This document shows, piece by piece, positions 36,411 to 46,921 of a stretch of DNA of 64,000 nt. Position 1 is the first letter of the stretch. Each line of letters starts with the position of its first letter. The stretch is taken from contig RCAB01000069.1 of assembly GCA_003640385.1 (NCBI GenBank), positions 1 to 64,000 of the forward strand. The letters run 5' to 3'. This stretch comes from Setaria digitata. Taxonomy: Eukaryota > Nematoda > Chromadorea > Rhabditida > Setariidae. The translations under genes were made by a program, and so were the position numbers. The notes under the pieces were generated by a model. The model worked only from the letters and a program-made list of their open reading frames with translations. It searched no databases and was not told the origin of the DNA.

Positions 36411-39400
36411 CGTGCTGCTTTTGTGGAGCCGTTTTTTACCGACACTATTTTAGTCTTTTTTTTTTTTTGAATCTGAAAAATTATGTGCAGTCCTGCACAG
36501 TGAAATTTGGAATAAAATATGAGCCTTCAAAAGTTTCACTTTTCATACTCTCATAACAGCTGGACTGTCTTAATATTTAACTTGAAGGCTCTTACTTTAT
36601 GCCTTTCAGTTTAATTTGAATAGGCGAGTGTTGGATGAAAGTGATCTAAAAGAATTGAAACGAATTCTGAAGAATAATCCTGATATCATTGAGCACATTT
36701 TTACCGATATTTTGAAATATTTTCGGCAGAATGATTGCGAATATCGCTTGGCCACTTTACAATTATGCAACGAGCTCTTCCAGCGTTCCCATGTTTTCCG
36801 TGTTCGGCTGATCAGTCATTTGCAGGTTTGTGAGAGGGAATTCAAGACAGTAGAAGGCGGTATGATTTAAACAGACATTCTGACTTCTTTATCTGGAAAA
36901 AGTGTTTTTCTTTTGACTCGGTTCTACAACACGTTTTTTTTCCAATAAGATTATTTATTGTCCATTTGCAATGGTTTGTACCGGAAAGCTTTCCAGGAAA
37001 TTTTGTTATATACGGCCGAAACAGATCCTATTCATTATCCCTCTCCACCTCCCAAGGAAACCGCCAGAATTCTTAAATTAGAAACCTTGAAACTTGTTAA
37101 ACTTTGGCACGAAAAATATGCGGAAGCTTACCCAAGATTGAATTTTGCTGTTAACTTCTTACGCTGCTCAAAATCTTTGGATTTTGAAAATGCCAGTGCT
37201 CAGCTTCAGGTGCATTCTATTTTTTCTCTTGGAAAGTTGAAATTTATTTCTTTCTGCTGATTAGAGATATTGTTTTGGAAATAATGTTAACCTTATTTCA
37301 GATATCAATAGCACACTAAAAATAACTTTTTTATCACTGAGAAATGGGAGTTGCCCAACATTTGTATCTTTTTCTCAAATTCGAATCTTTCTGACAGATG
37401 GTTTCCAGGCAGAGAGACAGCGTACTGAAGAAGAGGATCGAAAAAAAGATGAACGGGGTAAAAAAATAGTCCAGGAAGTTGAACTAGAATTTAGAGAACG
37501 TCAAAACGAAATTCTATGTTATGTAAGTGAGACACAACGTGCTCTCGAGCTTCTGGTCCCACGTTTCGATGTTGATGAAGATGTAGATGGTGAGAGCTGT
37601 CTCAGACATGAGATTGAGGCACGTTTGCTTTCCTCCAGAATTTTTCGAAGTGCAATTAACAAGTTCATTCCATATTGTCTTCTTTGTACATTTGTGTTAT
37701 ACAATTAATATTGTTGACTTTGTTTGGAATTCTTTGCTTTTTTGTTGTTATAATTGAAAAAGAATCCATATAAATCAAAAAATTCCAGACGATTCATGCA
37801 TGCAGTATGTTCGAATCAGTGGCGGTGACCGTTCCACTAAATGCACCAGTTGTAAATGTGAATGCAGAAAATAAAGTAATCATAGATACCTTGGTCGATT
37901 GCATGAGAATGTTGCAATTTTGTAAAAAAATTATTTGCCGTTGGCTTTCGAAGCTGACCAAGTATGGTGGAAAGAGTGCTCAGCAGCTGTGCAAGGAAGT
38001 CGTTGATTTAAAGGAAAAAATTTCGGTTGAATTGTCGAAGTCCGTATTTCCTTTTTATTTGAGATTTATGCAAGTGGAATCACGTTCCTCATCAATTTCT
38101 TTATAGAGACAGATTGTAATGAAGTTTCCTTTCTAACTGTGTTGAAGACTTTAAAAGTCTCGACTCCAGAAAGTTTTAGATGTGAGGAGCTGAATCTCCA
38201 GAACATACAAAAATCAGATTCAGAGGTGGACGATTTTGAAGACGTGCCAGAAAAGGAAGGTAAAATTGATTTTAATTTTATTTAGTAAAGCACAGGTTTA
38301 TTAGCATGATTAATAAGTTTGGAGTTTCTAGGTTTGGAGTTAGATTACAAATCACCAGAAGAGCTACCACAATACATTCTACAAAAAACAATGCAAAAGA
38401 TGGAAGATATGCCTAAATCGACGGGAGCTGGATACAACATGATTAGTGGAATGCAGAGTTTATGCAATTCACAGGGTTAAAATTATGGCAGCTTTTGATT
38501 AATAATGATTTCATGGAGAAATTTTCTTACAGAGATTTTCAGACCATAAGAAATATGAAAGCCATGAAAATAAAAACATACCAGTCTTTTCTTATGGACT
38601 TGATCTCAAGTATTGGGGCGAAAATGACGTCAGACCCGCAGAAATACCACGAAACAATGCTGATTGCCATCGATTCTGGCGTCCTTCTGATGAAGGGTAG
38701 GAAATACTTGCGTTATGCACTTGTCCTACAATAATTATTTTCAGCTTTTTTTTTTCTATAATTTTATTGTGGCTGTTTTTAAATTTATTTCAGCTGTTCG
38801 ACAAGTCTGGATATCGAAGAAGCATATCACGCACGAGTTATGACATTTATTGGTCAGCCGCTTAAAGGTAGCCGACAGTGTCGTACACCGCTTAGTGATG
38901 GAACTCTCTGTCCACGCATGGATTTAAAACGTTGCCCATTACACGGAAAAATCATTGATCGGGATGAGATGGGATATCCTCTTACCGAAATTCATCAGTA
39001 TGTATTTGGAAGAACGAAGTCGAAATGAAGGAAATGAACAGGAGAATTTTAGTTGGAATAGCTTTTATTTAATGGCAAAAGCTAATAGCTGGTCGTATTT
39101 ATTGATATAAATTGAATTGTTTATATGAGTTTTTGTTTCCTATTTTTAGGAAATCGGACAAACTAGAAAATAATGCAAAAGAAGACGAAGAATATATCAT
39201 GGATGTTGAAGCTGCAACTGGAATTAATTTGAGAGGAAAAATGAAGCGAAGAAAGAAGAAAAAAATTGTCAGTTCAAATGCACCTGGTGCTGTAAGAGAA
39301 AGGCTCAGTGTAAGTTGCTGATTTTATGAGTTAACTTCTTGGATGAGAGGGACTACCTTTTCTAAGATTCTCATTTTTCATTACCATTAGGCTTCAAATT

Positions 39401-39853
39401 AATTTGATGATTGGTCGTACAGAGCTGTGGTCGTCTTGTAGGAAACCGTAATCTTTTCAAGCATTCAAGCACATTATTAAAAGTCCAGTAGTTTAGTGGT
39501 AAGTTATTTTCAAAGCTGTTACCAAGTAGGAAATTGGAGTTTTTAGTGACTTGTAATGAATTCGAGTTCGGTGGTCGCAGTCAAAGACTGCTGTGTGGTG
39601 TGATTTGTCTCGTATCTGTCTCAAACTACCAGCTAATAAATGATAATGAATTTATCTAAATGAACAGGAGACCAAAAAAAGAAACTTTTGATTCTTCATC
39701 TATTTTGGGTCAACTTGTATACTTTCTTTTTAGGCCAAACTTTTTGATCGAAGTACAATAAAACGTGTTTATGAAACATTGGAATCTATTCGTAAAGCAA
39801 AAGCGGCAAAGAATTTCGAACATCAGTTCAATTATGCGCTGGAGAAGATATAA
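36214..39853 (+). CDS. uvssa: UV-stimulated scaffold protein A (UVSSA)
   Basis: Transcription-coupled nucleotide-excision repair factor that recruits TFIIH to RNA polymerase II stalled at DNA damage. Exons: 36214-36279, 36610-36825, 36997-37209, 37409-about 37582, 37789-38043, about 38109-38259, 38332-38475, 38543-38696, 38794-38997, 39150-39309, 39734-39853; about 618 residues. N-terminal VHS-like helical region includes RLATLQLCNELFQRSHVFR and WHEKYAEAYPRLNFAV. A middle acidic DDFEDVPEKEG matches the TFIIH-binding segment of UVSSA (EDFVEVPEKEG-like). Then YGLDLKYWGEN and HRFWRPSDEG, a zinc-type cluster C-x8-C-x6-C-P-L-H (about residues 487-506), YIMDVEAATGINL, a lysine-rich stretch and the terminal FEHQFNYALEKI. 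Ends of exon 4 and start of exon 6 are uncertain by a few codons: the frame of exon 4 stays open past the chosen donor, and exon 6 needs the second AG at 38107-38108 to keep phase. Confidence 0.93.
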
Positions 39854-39857
39854 TCAC

Positions 39858-39860
<3 letters not shown>

Positions 39861-39893
<33 letters not shown>
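39861..39893 (+). repeat. A33 tract 8 bases after UVSSA stop
   Basis: Uninterrupted run of 33 A in sense orientation immediately after the UVSSA coding region. Confidence 0.9.
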
Positions 39894-39894
<1 letters not shown>

Positions 39895-40097
39895 ATTTAA
39901 TGCTTTGTGGATTAGCGAAAATTTCTGACAGATTTGATCAACTCTCTATCTTAGCAAAGTATCCATTATGAGTTGTAGTTGTTATAGTACTTCTGATGCT
40001 AGAGAAGTCATGTTACTGTTTGAGTCGTATCTTCATTCTTTGTATTGCACACTATATATATATATATTCAAACTTAATCTGATAATCTGCAAATCGT

Positions 40098-40103
40098 AAT
40101 AAA
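40098..40103 (+). terminator. AATAAA polyadenylation signal of UVSSA
   Basis: Canonical signal 245 bases after the UVSSA stop, same strand, and well before the next gene's leader. Confidence 0.5.
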
Positions 40104-40546
40104 ATGAAAATGATATGCGTTAGCCGTGGTTTAATATCATGGGCTATATCCATTCTTTTCTCTTTAATTGTTAGAATTCACTGTTTCCGTCAATAATATA
40201 ATAAGATTTAAATTCCACGCGGTGTTCGACCGTTCCCTTACAGTTAGCAAGTAGTGAGCTAGGTGACATCGTTCAAACACAGTACCACCTGGTAATATAG
40301 CAAAGATTCTTGAACAGTTGGTTTCCTTGACATGTCGTGGTGTTTCATTGATGAAGAACTAAATTTTTTCGCTAACTGAAGTAGCGTTTTTGTCGGTGCA
40401 GCTATGTTTAATATCATTCGTGGTAAATTATTGATGCTTGTTCTGTTGGCAGAGTGAACGATGTTTTTTCAGAAAAGATTTCCCGTTTTATTACTCAAGC
40501 AGTTACTCAATTTCGGCGCATAAAGCTATTTTCAAGTGCAATAAAT

Positions 40547-41643
40547 ATGCCTCTGGACGATGTACCTGACGCCAAAATTGATTCTAATGGTGTCTTCAAA
40601 TATATATTAATTAAAGTGAATTTGTTTTTTCTGTGTTAAATGTTACTTTTGTGGGAAGAAATTAACTCTATAATATATACTTTCTCCTTTTGTTTATGTT
40701 TTTTTTTTTTTAAGTTTAAGGTAAAATTTTTTTTAAATTTGTGAATTGAGAATCTTAATTTTTTGTTATTAACATAATAGAAAAAAGACGAAGTAAAGAA
40801 GTTTGTCATGGTGGTTTCGTGTGTCCTGCTTTACTTCTGCAAAAATCGAATGAATGGATGACTGTAATTCATTTTAGGTAACAGAAAAAGCTTCAAGGAA
40901 AGAAAAACTTATAGTACGGGGCTACGCTCACTGTCCTTTTCATGGCGATATACTAGACGAAACAGAAAAGGAACTCGGGCCAAGTTATGAACTGCAATGT
41001 TTGGGTGGTGGTAGGATAAAACATAAATCAGAACACAACATATTGGTTTACGGCTATTCACAGGTTTTCGAGTTTTAATAATGGTTCATTATATGTGGTA
41101 ACCTCACATTTCTTGTGACAGTTTTGTAGATTAACTTTAAAACATCCTGTATTCCTATTATTATTAATTCTCTAAGAACGGAAGGCATCAAAACTAAATG
41201 AAAATTATTTTTCCGGGAGTCTGATTAGCAAGTGATTTGTTAAGTATGAAGTCACTTTTATGTTTTGCTACCTTGCTGCGTGTGTGTGTGTGTGTGTGTG
41301 TTAAGATGCAGATACCATAGTAAAAGTTTATCATGTTCTACATTTTTTATAAACCTGTAGTAAAAGTTTATCATGTTCTACATTTTTTATAATCATTCCA
41401 GGTTTTCTTTGTGTCAAGTCGATGAATAAGTTACTCAAAAGGGTCGAAAGTTGAAAATGTGAACTAGGGGATATTGTGTCAGAAACACTGTGCTCTTGTT
41501 TCCTTCAAATTCCATTTATTTATGATGACAGATATATTTTCATATTTTAGGGTTATGGTCCAGCAGATCATCAAAAAAGTGTCGATATTTTGAAAGTGGC
41601 TTATCCGTCCTATAAGATCACGTTCTCAAATGAAGGATATTAA
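40547..41643 (+). CDS. phpt-a: 14 kDa phosphohistidine phosphatase, copy A (PHPT1/Janus family)
   Basis: Small cytosolic enzyme that removes phosphate from histidine residues of proteins. Exons 40547-40615, 40878-41063, 41551-41643; all junctions phase 0; 115 residues, close to the human enzyme. Family landmarks in order: IDSNGVFKYILIK, IVRGY, the catalytic histidine in CPFHGDI (His45), CLGGGRIKH, VYGYSQ, YGPADH and the terminal NEGY. The gene follows UVSSA on the same strand and is followed by a second copy with identical exon structure. The symbol is descriptive only. The start was chosen because an acceptor at 40471-40472 precedes it and no other in-frame ATG exists. Confidence 0.95.
41280..41301. 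repeat. (GT)n microsatellite in intron 2 of PHPT copy A
   Basis: About ten GT dinucleotides in a row. Confidence 0.9.
41318..41392. repeat. 35-bp tandem duplication in intron 2 of PHPT copy A
   Basis: Units 41318-41352 and 41358-41392 are identical and separated by five bases. Intronic, no coding potential. Confidence 0.85.
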
Positions 41644-42165
41644 TTCTTATTATGTCTGGTTTGTCGCTTGAATTCGTGCTTGCTCGAATAGTTATCTCCT
41701 TTCATTTTCTCTCTTGTAGCATTAAAAGCCAGGATAGAGTTCCAAGTAATTTTAATGAAATCATTCGATGTCTCATTTCGAATCTGCTTCTCTCTAATTT
41801 TCTTTTATACACGTGGAGTTTGTATGTTATCTATGATTTTAACTTCTGAATGTTATTCACTTTACTCGTGCAATAAAACAAGTTGTTCATAATTATATTT
41901 GTTTTAGCCGTTGTTGTAGTTAGTATGGCGAATAATTCGATCACATGAAGTACTTGTGAATATTTTTCAATCTACAATAATGATTTATAGATTTCTTCTT
42001 AATTTTCTCTTATTGGAGTCAGGGATGATTTCACGAAGTAAGGAAGTTTCTTAAAGGATGAAAAGTGGAGCATTTGCGTTTCTATAACTCCAAGATGTTT
42101 CAGAGAGATTTTGAATACATAAAGAACTCAACAACTAGATATCGGAGCTCTCTGAACATTTTCCA
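41644..42165 (+). other. Spacer between the two PHPT genes
   Basis: AATAAA at 41872-41877 is a good end signal for copy A. An acceptor GTTTCAG ending at 42103 lies about 60 bases before the ATG of copy B, mirroring the arrangement in front of copy A. Confidence 0.55.
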
Positions 42166-42849
42166 ATGTCGTTGGAGAATATCCCTGATGTAGATATAGA
42201 TCCGGAAGGTTTATTTAAGTATGTAATGATCAAGGTAATCGTTAGTGTCCTATCATAGTCCTATGTTTGGTTTGCAGACTCCGGAGTGCTCCTTGTTAAA
42301 TCGCTACATTTATTAAACTTTGGCTAAATTTGGTTAATTTTGGATTCCTTCCAAAACTTAGTGTTTTTAACCTTATTTTTTAGAAATTTTTTTTTTTTTT
42401 GTAGGTGACTGCAAAATTAACAGGCGAGGAGAAATTGGTCATTCGAGGCTATAAACATTGTAAATGGCACAAAAATATTTTTAAACAAACTGAAAAAGAA
42501 GTAGGCAGTTCTTTTTCATTGAAATGCGTTGGTGGTGGACGAATAAATCATGAACCTCAAAAGAAAAGTCTTTTTGTTTACGGTTATTCACAGGTTAGTT
42601 TACCTATCGTTTATGTAAACATTCATTTCATATGACTCTCTTTTGGACAAAGAAAGTTCCTCTTGTCCAATTTATTTCACTCGCAAAAATCATAGAAAAA
42701 TTCTGACGGTTTTGCATTCATGATAGCAATTAATACTTTGCTGTTGATTTTTACAGAGATACGGTCAAGCAAAACATGAAAAGACGGTTAGTATATTACG
42801 GACGAAATATCCGGAATATAAAATTACATGTTCATATTATGGCTACTAA
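42166..42849 (+). CDS. phpt-b: 14 kDa phosphohistidine phosphatase, copy B (PHPT1/Janus family)
   Basis: Second tandem paralogue. Exons 42166-42234, 42405-42593, 42757-42849 with the same intron positions and phase 0 as copy A; 116 residues. Keeps IDPEGLFKYVMIK, the catalytic histidine in CKWHKNI (His45), CVGGGRINH, VYGYSQ, YGQAKH and the terminal CSYYGY. By eye it is about 54 percent identical to copy A (62 of 115 aligned residues), so the duplication is old and both copies have been retained under selection. The substrate-facing loop around His45 is much more basic than in copy A (KWHKNIFKQ versus PFHGDILDE), which suggests different substrates; that is inference. Confidence 0.95.
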
Positions 42850-44540
42850 CATTAGTTTGATTTCGTCTTGTATTTCTCAGTTTCCAAACGGGAAGTGTTT
42901 TCTCTCCGGAAAATTAACATTTCATAGACGATCATCCACAATAGTTTTGACTAAATTATTTTTCTTGAATCGAGGTCCATTAATATAAAATTGTAGAGCA
43001 TCTTGTTTTTGCATGTAATCAGTGTCGGTTTGGTATATTGTAACTGTAAGAATAATTACATCCTGTTTTTACAATATAATTTTTTTTTATTCGTTGCATA
43101 TCATTAATTAGTATTCGAAAAGTTTAATATTAAATGGGTTAGACAAATCCCTCAAATCTTCGAATTAAGGTAGAGTTATACCCCTTCACTGTATCATTAA
43201 ATCCAAATCCACCTTTTCCTTCACTGTTTAGTGGGAAATATTAGGGTTTCAAAACTGGTCATATTTGAAGGTCGTGTACTGTGCAATATATAATTCAGAA
43301 AATTGAAATCTCCTTTTCTATTTGAGGGAGAAAAGAAGAAATACAGTTACACATAAAATAATCCACTTTAAAAAACGTTGCAACAAGCATCCCATTTGAA
43401 AAACACAGGACAATTTGAGGACACCACCCAACTGTTTGGTTGTCAATTAATTAGTCCTTTTCGTAAGGTAGATTACCATGAAACCAACAGTAAACAAGTT
43501 TTTGTACTGGATAAGACTGTACATTTTATTTGCTTTAATTGTTTTATGCTTGACCAAAACCTCAAATAAAGCGAATATCTTAAACTTCTTTTCCGACAAG
43601 TTGAACGAAATTCCAAAGTAAAAAACGAATTCATGACTGTCTCTGCATCTTCAGGAAATCTTAATTTTCACTATCCTGTAGGTACTGTTCTCTTACCTTC
43701 ATCCCAGTGGTGAAAACATTCGACTTGGTATATTTAAGCGAATAGTTCATATTTTGGTAGGGCCCCCTTTTCTCAACTATTTATTCCACTTAAAAACAGA
43801 CCAGTTAAAAAGCCGTCACTGGATTTGCAGTAGAGTTTCATTTTTCTTTTCTTCAAAAGCACCAGGTTTTCTCCAAAATAAATATAGTGAACTAAGTCTG
43901 TGTTAATTAATCTGTAAACTTATTTTAACTTTTTGGTACTATGCTGGAAATTTGCTCATAGTTTATAAATGCCATAATCTTTTAAATTCGTAGAAAGTGG
44001 AGGTTGGCGACAGTGACAACATGAGAAAATTTCATACAATTATTCATGAGCAGAAAGATCAACAGCAAAAATCTCGAACTGCTTTACAGACAAATATTTC
44101 CATAATAATATTTGCAACAATTTTTTGTTCCTAGAATTTCTGAGTCACCGAAATCTTCACATTAACAACTTACTTTTTCAAAAACCCGTAAATCATAAAG
44201 TCAAATTTTCAAATCTAAGTCGGAAATATCAAGAATGAAGCATCCAGTGTAATATTTATAAAAATCTGGGACTCAAAAGAATCAAATCAGTAAATCAAGC
44301 ACATGGAAGTTACGAATTTTAAGGTGTGACAAAAGAGTTCAACGTATTCACATGAGCGTAAAATTATCAAGCTCGAGAAAAACGATCATGATGTAATGAT
44401 AAATAATTGCACAAAGCAGTAAATTTCATAAAAAGTCCAGAATCAGTCGTCCAAGATGATTGTTACATGCCCATATATTATTTACCGCACTTTTTTTTTT
44501 TTAAGGAAACAACTTTTAGCCTTAGGCTAGCTATGACTGA
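42850..44540. other. Convergent intergenic region
   Basis: About 1.7 kb between the 3' ends of PHPT copy B (+) and MRPL48 (-). Only AT-driven short open frames (for example 43378-43569). Nothing else seen. Confidence 0.55.
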
Positions 44541-46068
44541 TCACTCCCAGCCAAGCAACTTTCTCATTTTCGGGTCATCTAAACTAAGTAATTCTGCCTT
44601 CCGAGCTTCCAAAATTTCGTCAGGTATGTACCTGACGTCCTCATCCTGTTGTTCGTGCTTTTTCGTTCTTATCCTGATACCAACAGGTGCATGAGCCTAC
44701 AGGAGAAAAATATATATATAGTTAAAATAAAATTCAATAAATGAAACTAGGTATCATACGGACTAGTACTACCAAGAATTTTCAATCACATCAAAATCAA
44801 GGGGGAGAGTGCTAAAGCCGTACTGACAAGTTTTGTGATAAGTAGGAAACTTTAACCATCAGTTTTCCTGACATTTGTTCTACTGGACAGGTAAAATAAA
44901 CTACTTTCAAAATGTAAAAATAAAATCAACTTTTCCTTTAAGCCAACTTTGTCTCCTTTACTGACATATAGTATAAAATTAATGATTCTACGATATGTTA
45001 CTAGTATTTATATTATTAATATAACTCGAAGGCATTTATATTATTAGCATAACAAGTAGGTTTACGAAATTAAATGCATAAGGAAAAATCAAACTCCAGG
45101 GGAAGTATTTTTACCTTACTTTTCAAATGAAATCATTATGTTTGCAATTCGCAGCACTCCAAAGACAACCATAATTTGTAAAAATCAGTTGTTCATTCAG
45201 TTATTCACTCAATAAGTTCTTATGGAAATTATACAACTACGAATTCCTCTCATATACACAGCATTACATAAATAAATACAATGACATAATATACGCATTT
45301 AATTTCTCTGAAAACATTTAAATAACTATTGAAAGCGGTCCATGGGTACCTCTTAACACTAAAATGAATTTCGCAATGAAAGTTTTTCCTATTAAACACA
45401 AAAAAATCAACCTGGATTAGATGAAGATAGAGCGAGAGACGAACAGCTGGTACTTCACTCAGCCTCAGGAAACGATGATACGTTGACAGAACAACCTTTT
45501 TTTCTTGCTTCCTTTTGTCAAGTTTTTCTGGTATCAAAAGGGTTTTTGTGGGTGGAATTGCGTAGCTAGAAATAAAAAATTGAAGATATGAACGGGATAT
45601 AGCGGATATTTCAATAAAAGAAGGATATAGAAAACTTATGAAGAAATGTGAGCATTTAAATCTAGAATTAAATCTGTAATAAAAAAGCAGCACTAAAAGG
45701 CCGACGCTTGCCTGCTCTGTCGTCTGCTAGGTCCTGGCTAGTCTCAGAATCATGGGGATTCTGTGAAAAATTATACCATGTGCTTAGGACTGGCATGAAG
45801 CTTACCTATCGATTACTTTGAATCCAAATTGACATGCCTTCTTGTGGGCATAACTGTGAAATCTTTCAAGCGGTACAAAATCCATAGAATCTAGCTGGAG
45901 ATTAAGTAACGGATATTCAGGATAAGCCTTCGGACTGATAATCAACGGTTCATACAATTTCCATGGCTCGATTTTCTTAACCTTTGCCCTAAGAGACACT
46001 TCTCGAACTGACGGAATTCCAACAAATCGTTGTGGTTTCAGCAGTTGCATAGATGAACTAGCAATCAT
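44541..46068 (-). CDS. mrpl-48: Mitochondrial ribosomal protein L48 (mL48)
   Basis: Large-subunit mitoribosomal protein with an S10-like fold. Minus-strand exons 45806-46068, 45412-45565 and 44541-44696 join in phase for 190 residues. Recognised by YPEYPLLNLQLDSMDFVPLE, where S10-like proteins enter strand 1, then AHKKACQFGFKV, the family hallmark YAIPPTKT, a charged segment, TYHRFLRLSEVPAVRLSLYL, and HAPVGIRIRTKKHEQQD; it ends KLLGWE. The frame is open upstream of the chosen ATG for some 45 codons with no other Met, so the start at 46066-46068 is the first available. It lies about 850 bases downstream of VPS37 on the same strand. The N-terminus is basic and could serve as a mitochondrial presequence. 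Confidence 0.88.
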
Positions 46069-46921
46069 GGAAGAATAGGCAGTTACCAGGTGTGCGAACC
46101 AAAGGCACTGTAATAAAGACCGACCTAGTTGAGACGATGAGGAGTCCCTAGTACGTGTGCTAGGTGGAGGACCAACAAGGAGGAGGTGAGTCCAGGTGGA
46201 CTAACTACGACAAGTCACCCTTGGAAGTGTCCTCCACAAGCATTCTTCCCACCATGCCCAAGAACATTCCGGGTACCCTATTGGAGAAGAGCAGCACTAC
46301 TCACCTCAGAATCCAACAGTAAGCGTAGTCAACACTGCACTTGGAGAGGGGCAGAAATTTGTAGAACAGTGAGACAACGTAGGACGGAGAAACATAGGGA
46401 AATGCCGTTGAAACCACTGAATGTTGTCTGCAGCACAATTTAAATTGCCTAGGAGGGGAGTGGCACTCGGGTTTGGCCCTCGAACAACTGTTCTTGGGAT
46501 CCCTCGCTCGGCGAATTCGTTCGCTTTGCGGGTAGATTTTTTTGGATCGCGTTCCCGGGGTTATCCGGGAGCGCATCTGAGATAAATGGGTACTGCTGGG
46601 ACGATGTTTGGGGTGGTTTGTTCCTACTGGTGTATATGCATGTTGTGCCTTCTCAGAATTTCGACGACACTTCCCGGTCCCCAGTGTCACAATTCAATGA
46701 CAGGTTCAAAGATGACTTCAACTACTTGGAAGAGGGATTGTTGCAGGAATGATTTATTGTTTTCTAAAAAAGACATATTAAAACAATGAGTATATTACAG
46801 GAATTCTGATCCATTACAAACACTGACAAGCATTATTTTTTATGGAGAGGATATTGGTAAGGTCGAAAATCCGAACTGCTTACTGCTTCTCAACTCAATT
46901 TCTAATTGGATACATATCAGT
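46069..46921. other. GC-rich island, coding status unresolved
   Basis: Bases about 46130-46740 are clearly more GC-rich than all surrounding intergenic DNA. Several frames on both strands are open: a minus frame 46301-46690 of 129 codons (basic, Ser/Pro-rich, with an ATG), a plus frame 46453-46752 of 99 codons that begins at a TGCCTAG acceptor and ends FKDDFNYLEEGLLQE, and shorter plus frames over 46166-46320 next to a GTAAGC donor at 46320. Near 46509-46562 there are two strong hairpins (GCGAA-TTCG-TTCGC, and a 10-bp GCGTTCCCGG / CCGGGAGCGC stem) flanking ATTTTTTTGG, which resembles an Sm-site layout. I cannot decide between an extra gene, decayed coding sequence and a structured RNA. Confidence 0.35.

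Larger units (their letters stand above)
39854..40546 (+). other. UVSSA 3' region and leader of the first PHPT gene
   Basis: Begins with an A33 tract (39861-39893) eight bases after the UVSSA stop; AATAAA at 40098-40103. A TTTTTTCAG acceptor at 40471-40472 lies 74 bases before the next ATG and is a candidate trans-splice site. Confidence 0.55.

Noticed and set aside
46301..46443. Zinc-knuckle or retroelement gag similarity in the GC-rich island.
   Set aside because: Cysteine and histidine spacing does not match C-x2-C-x4-H-x4-C, and no reverse transcriptase or integrase motif is nearby.
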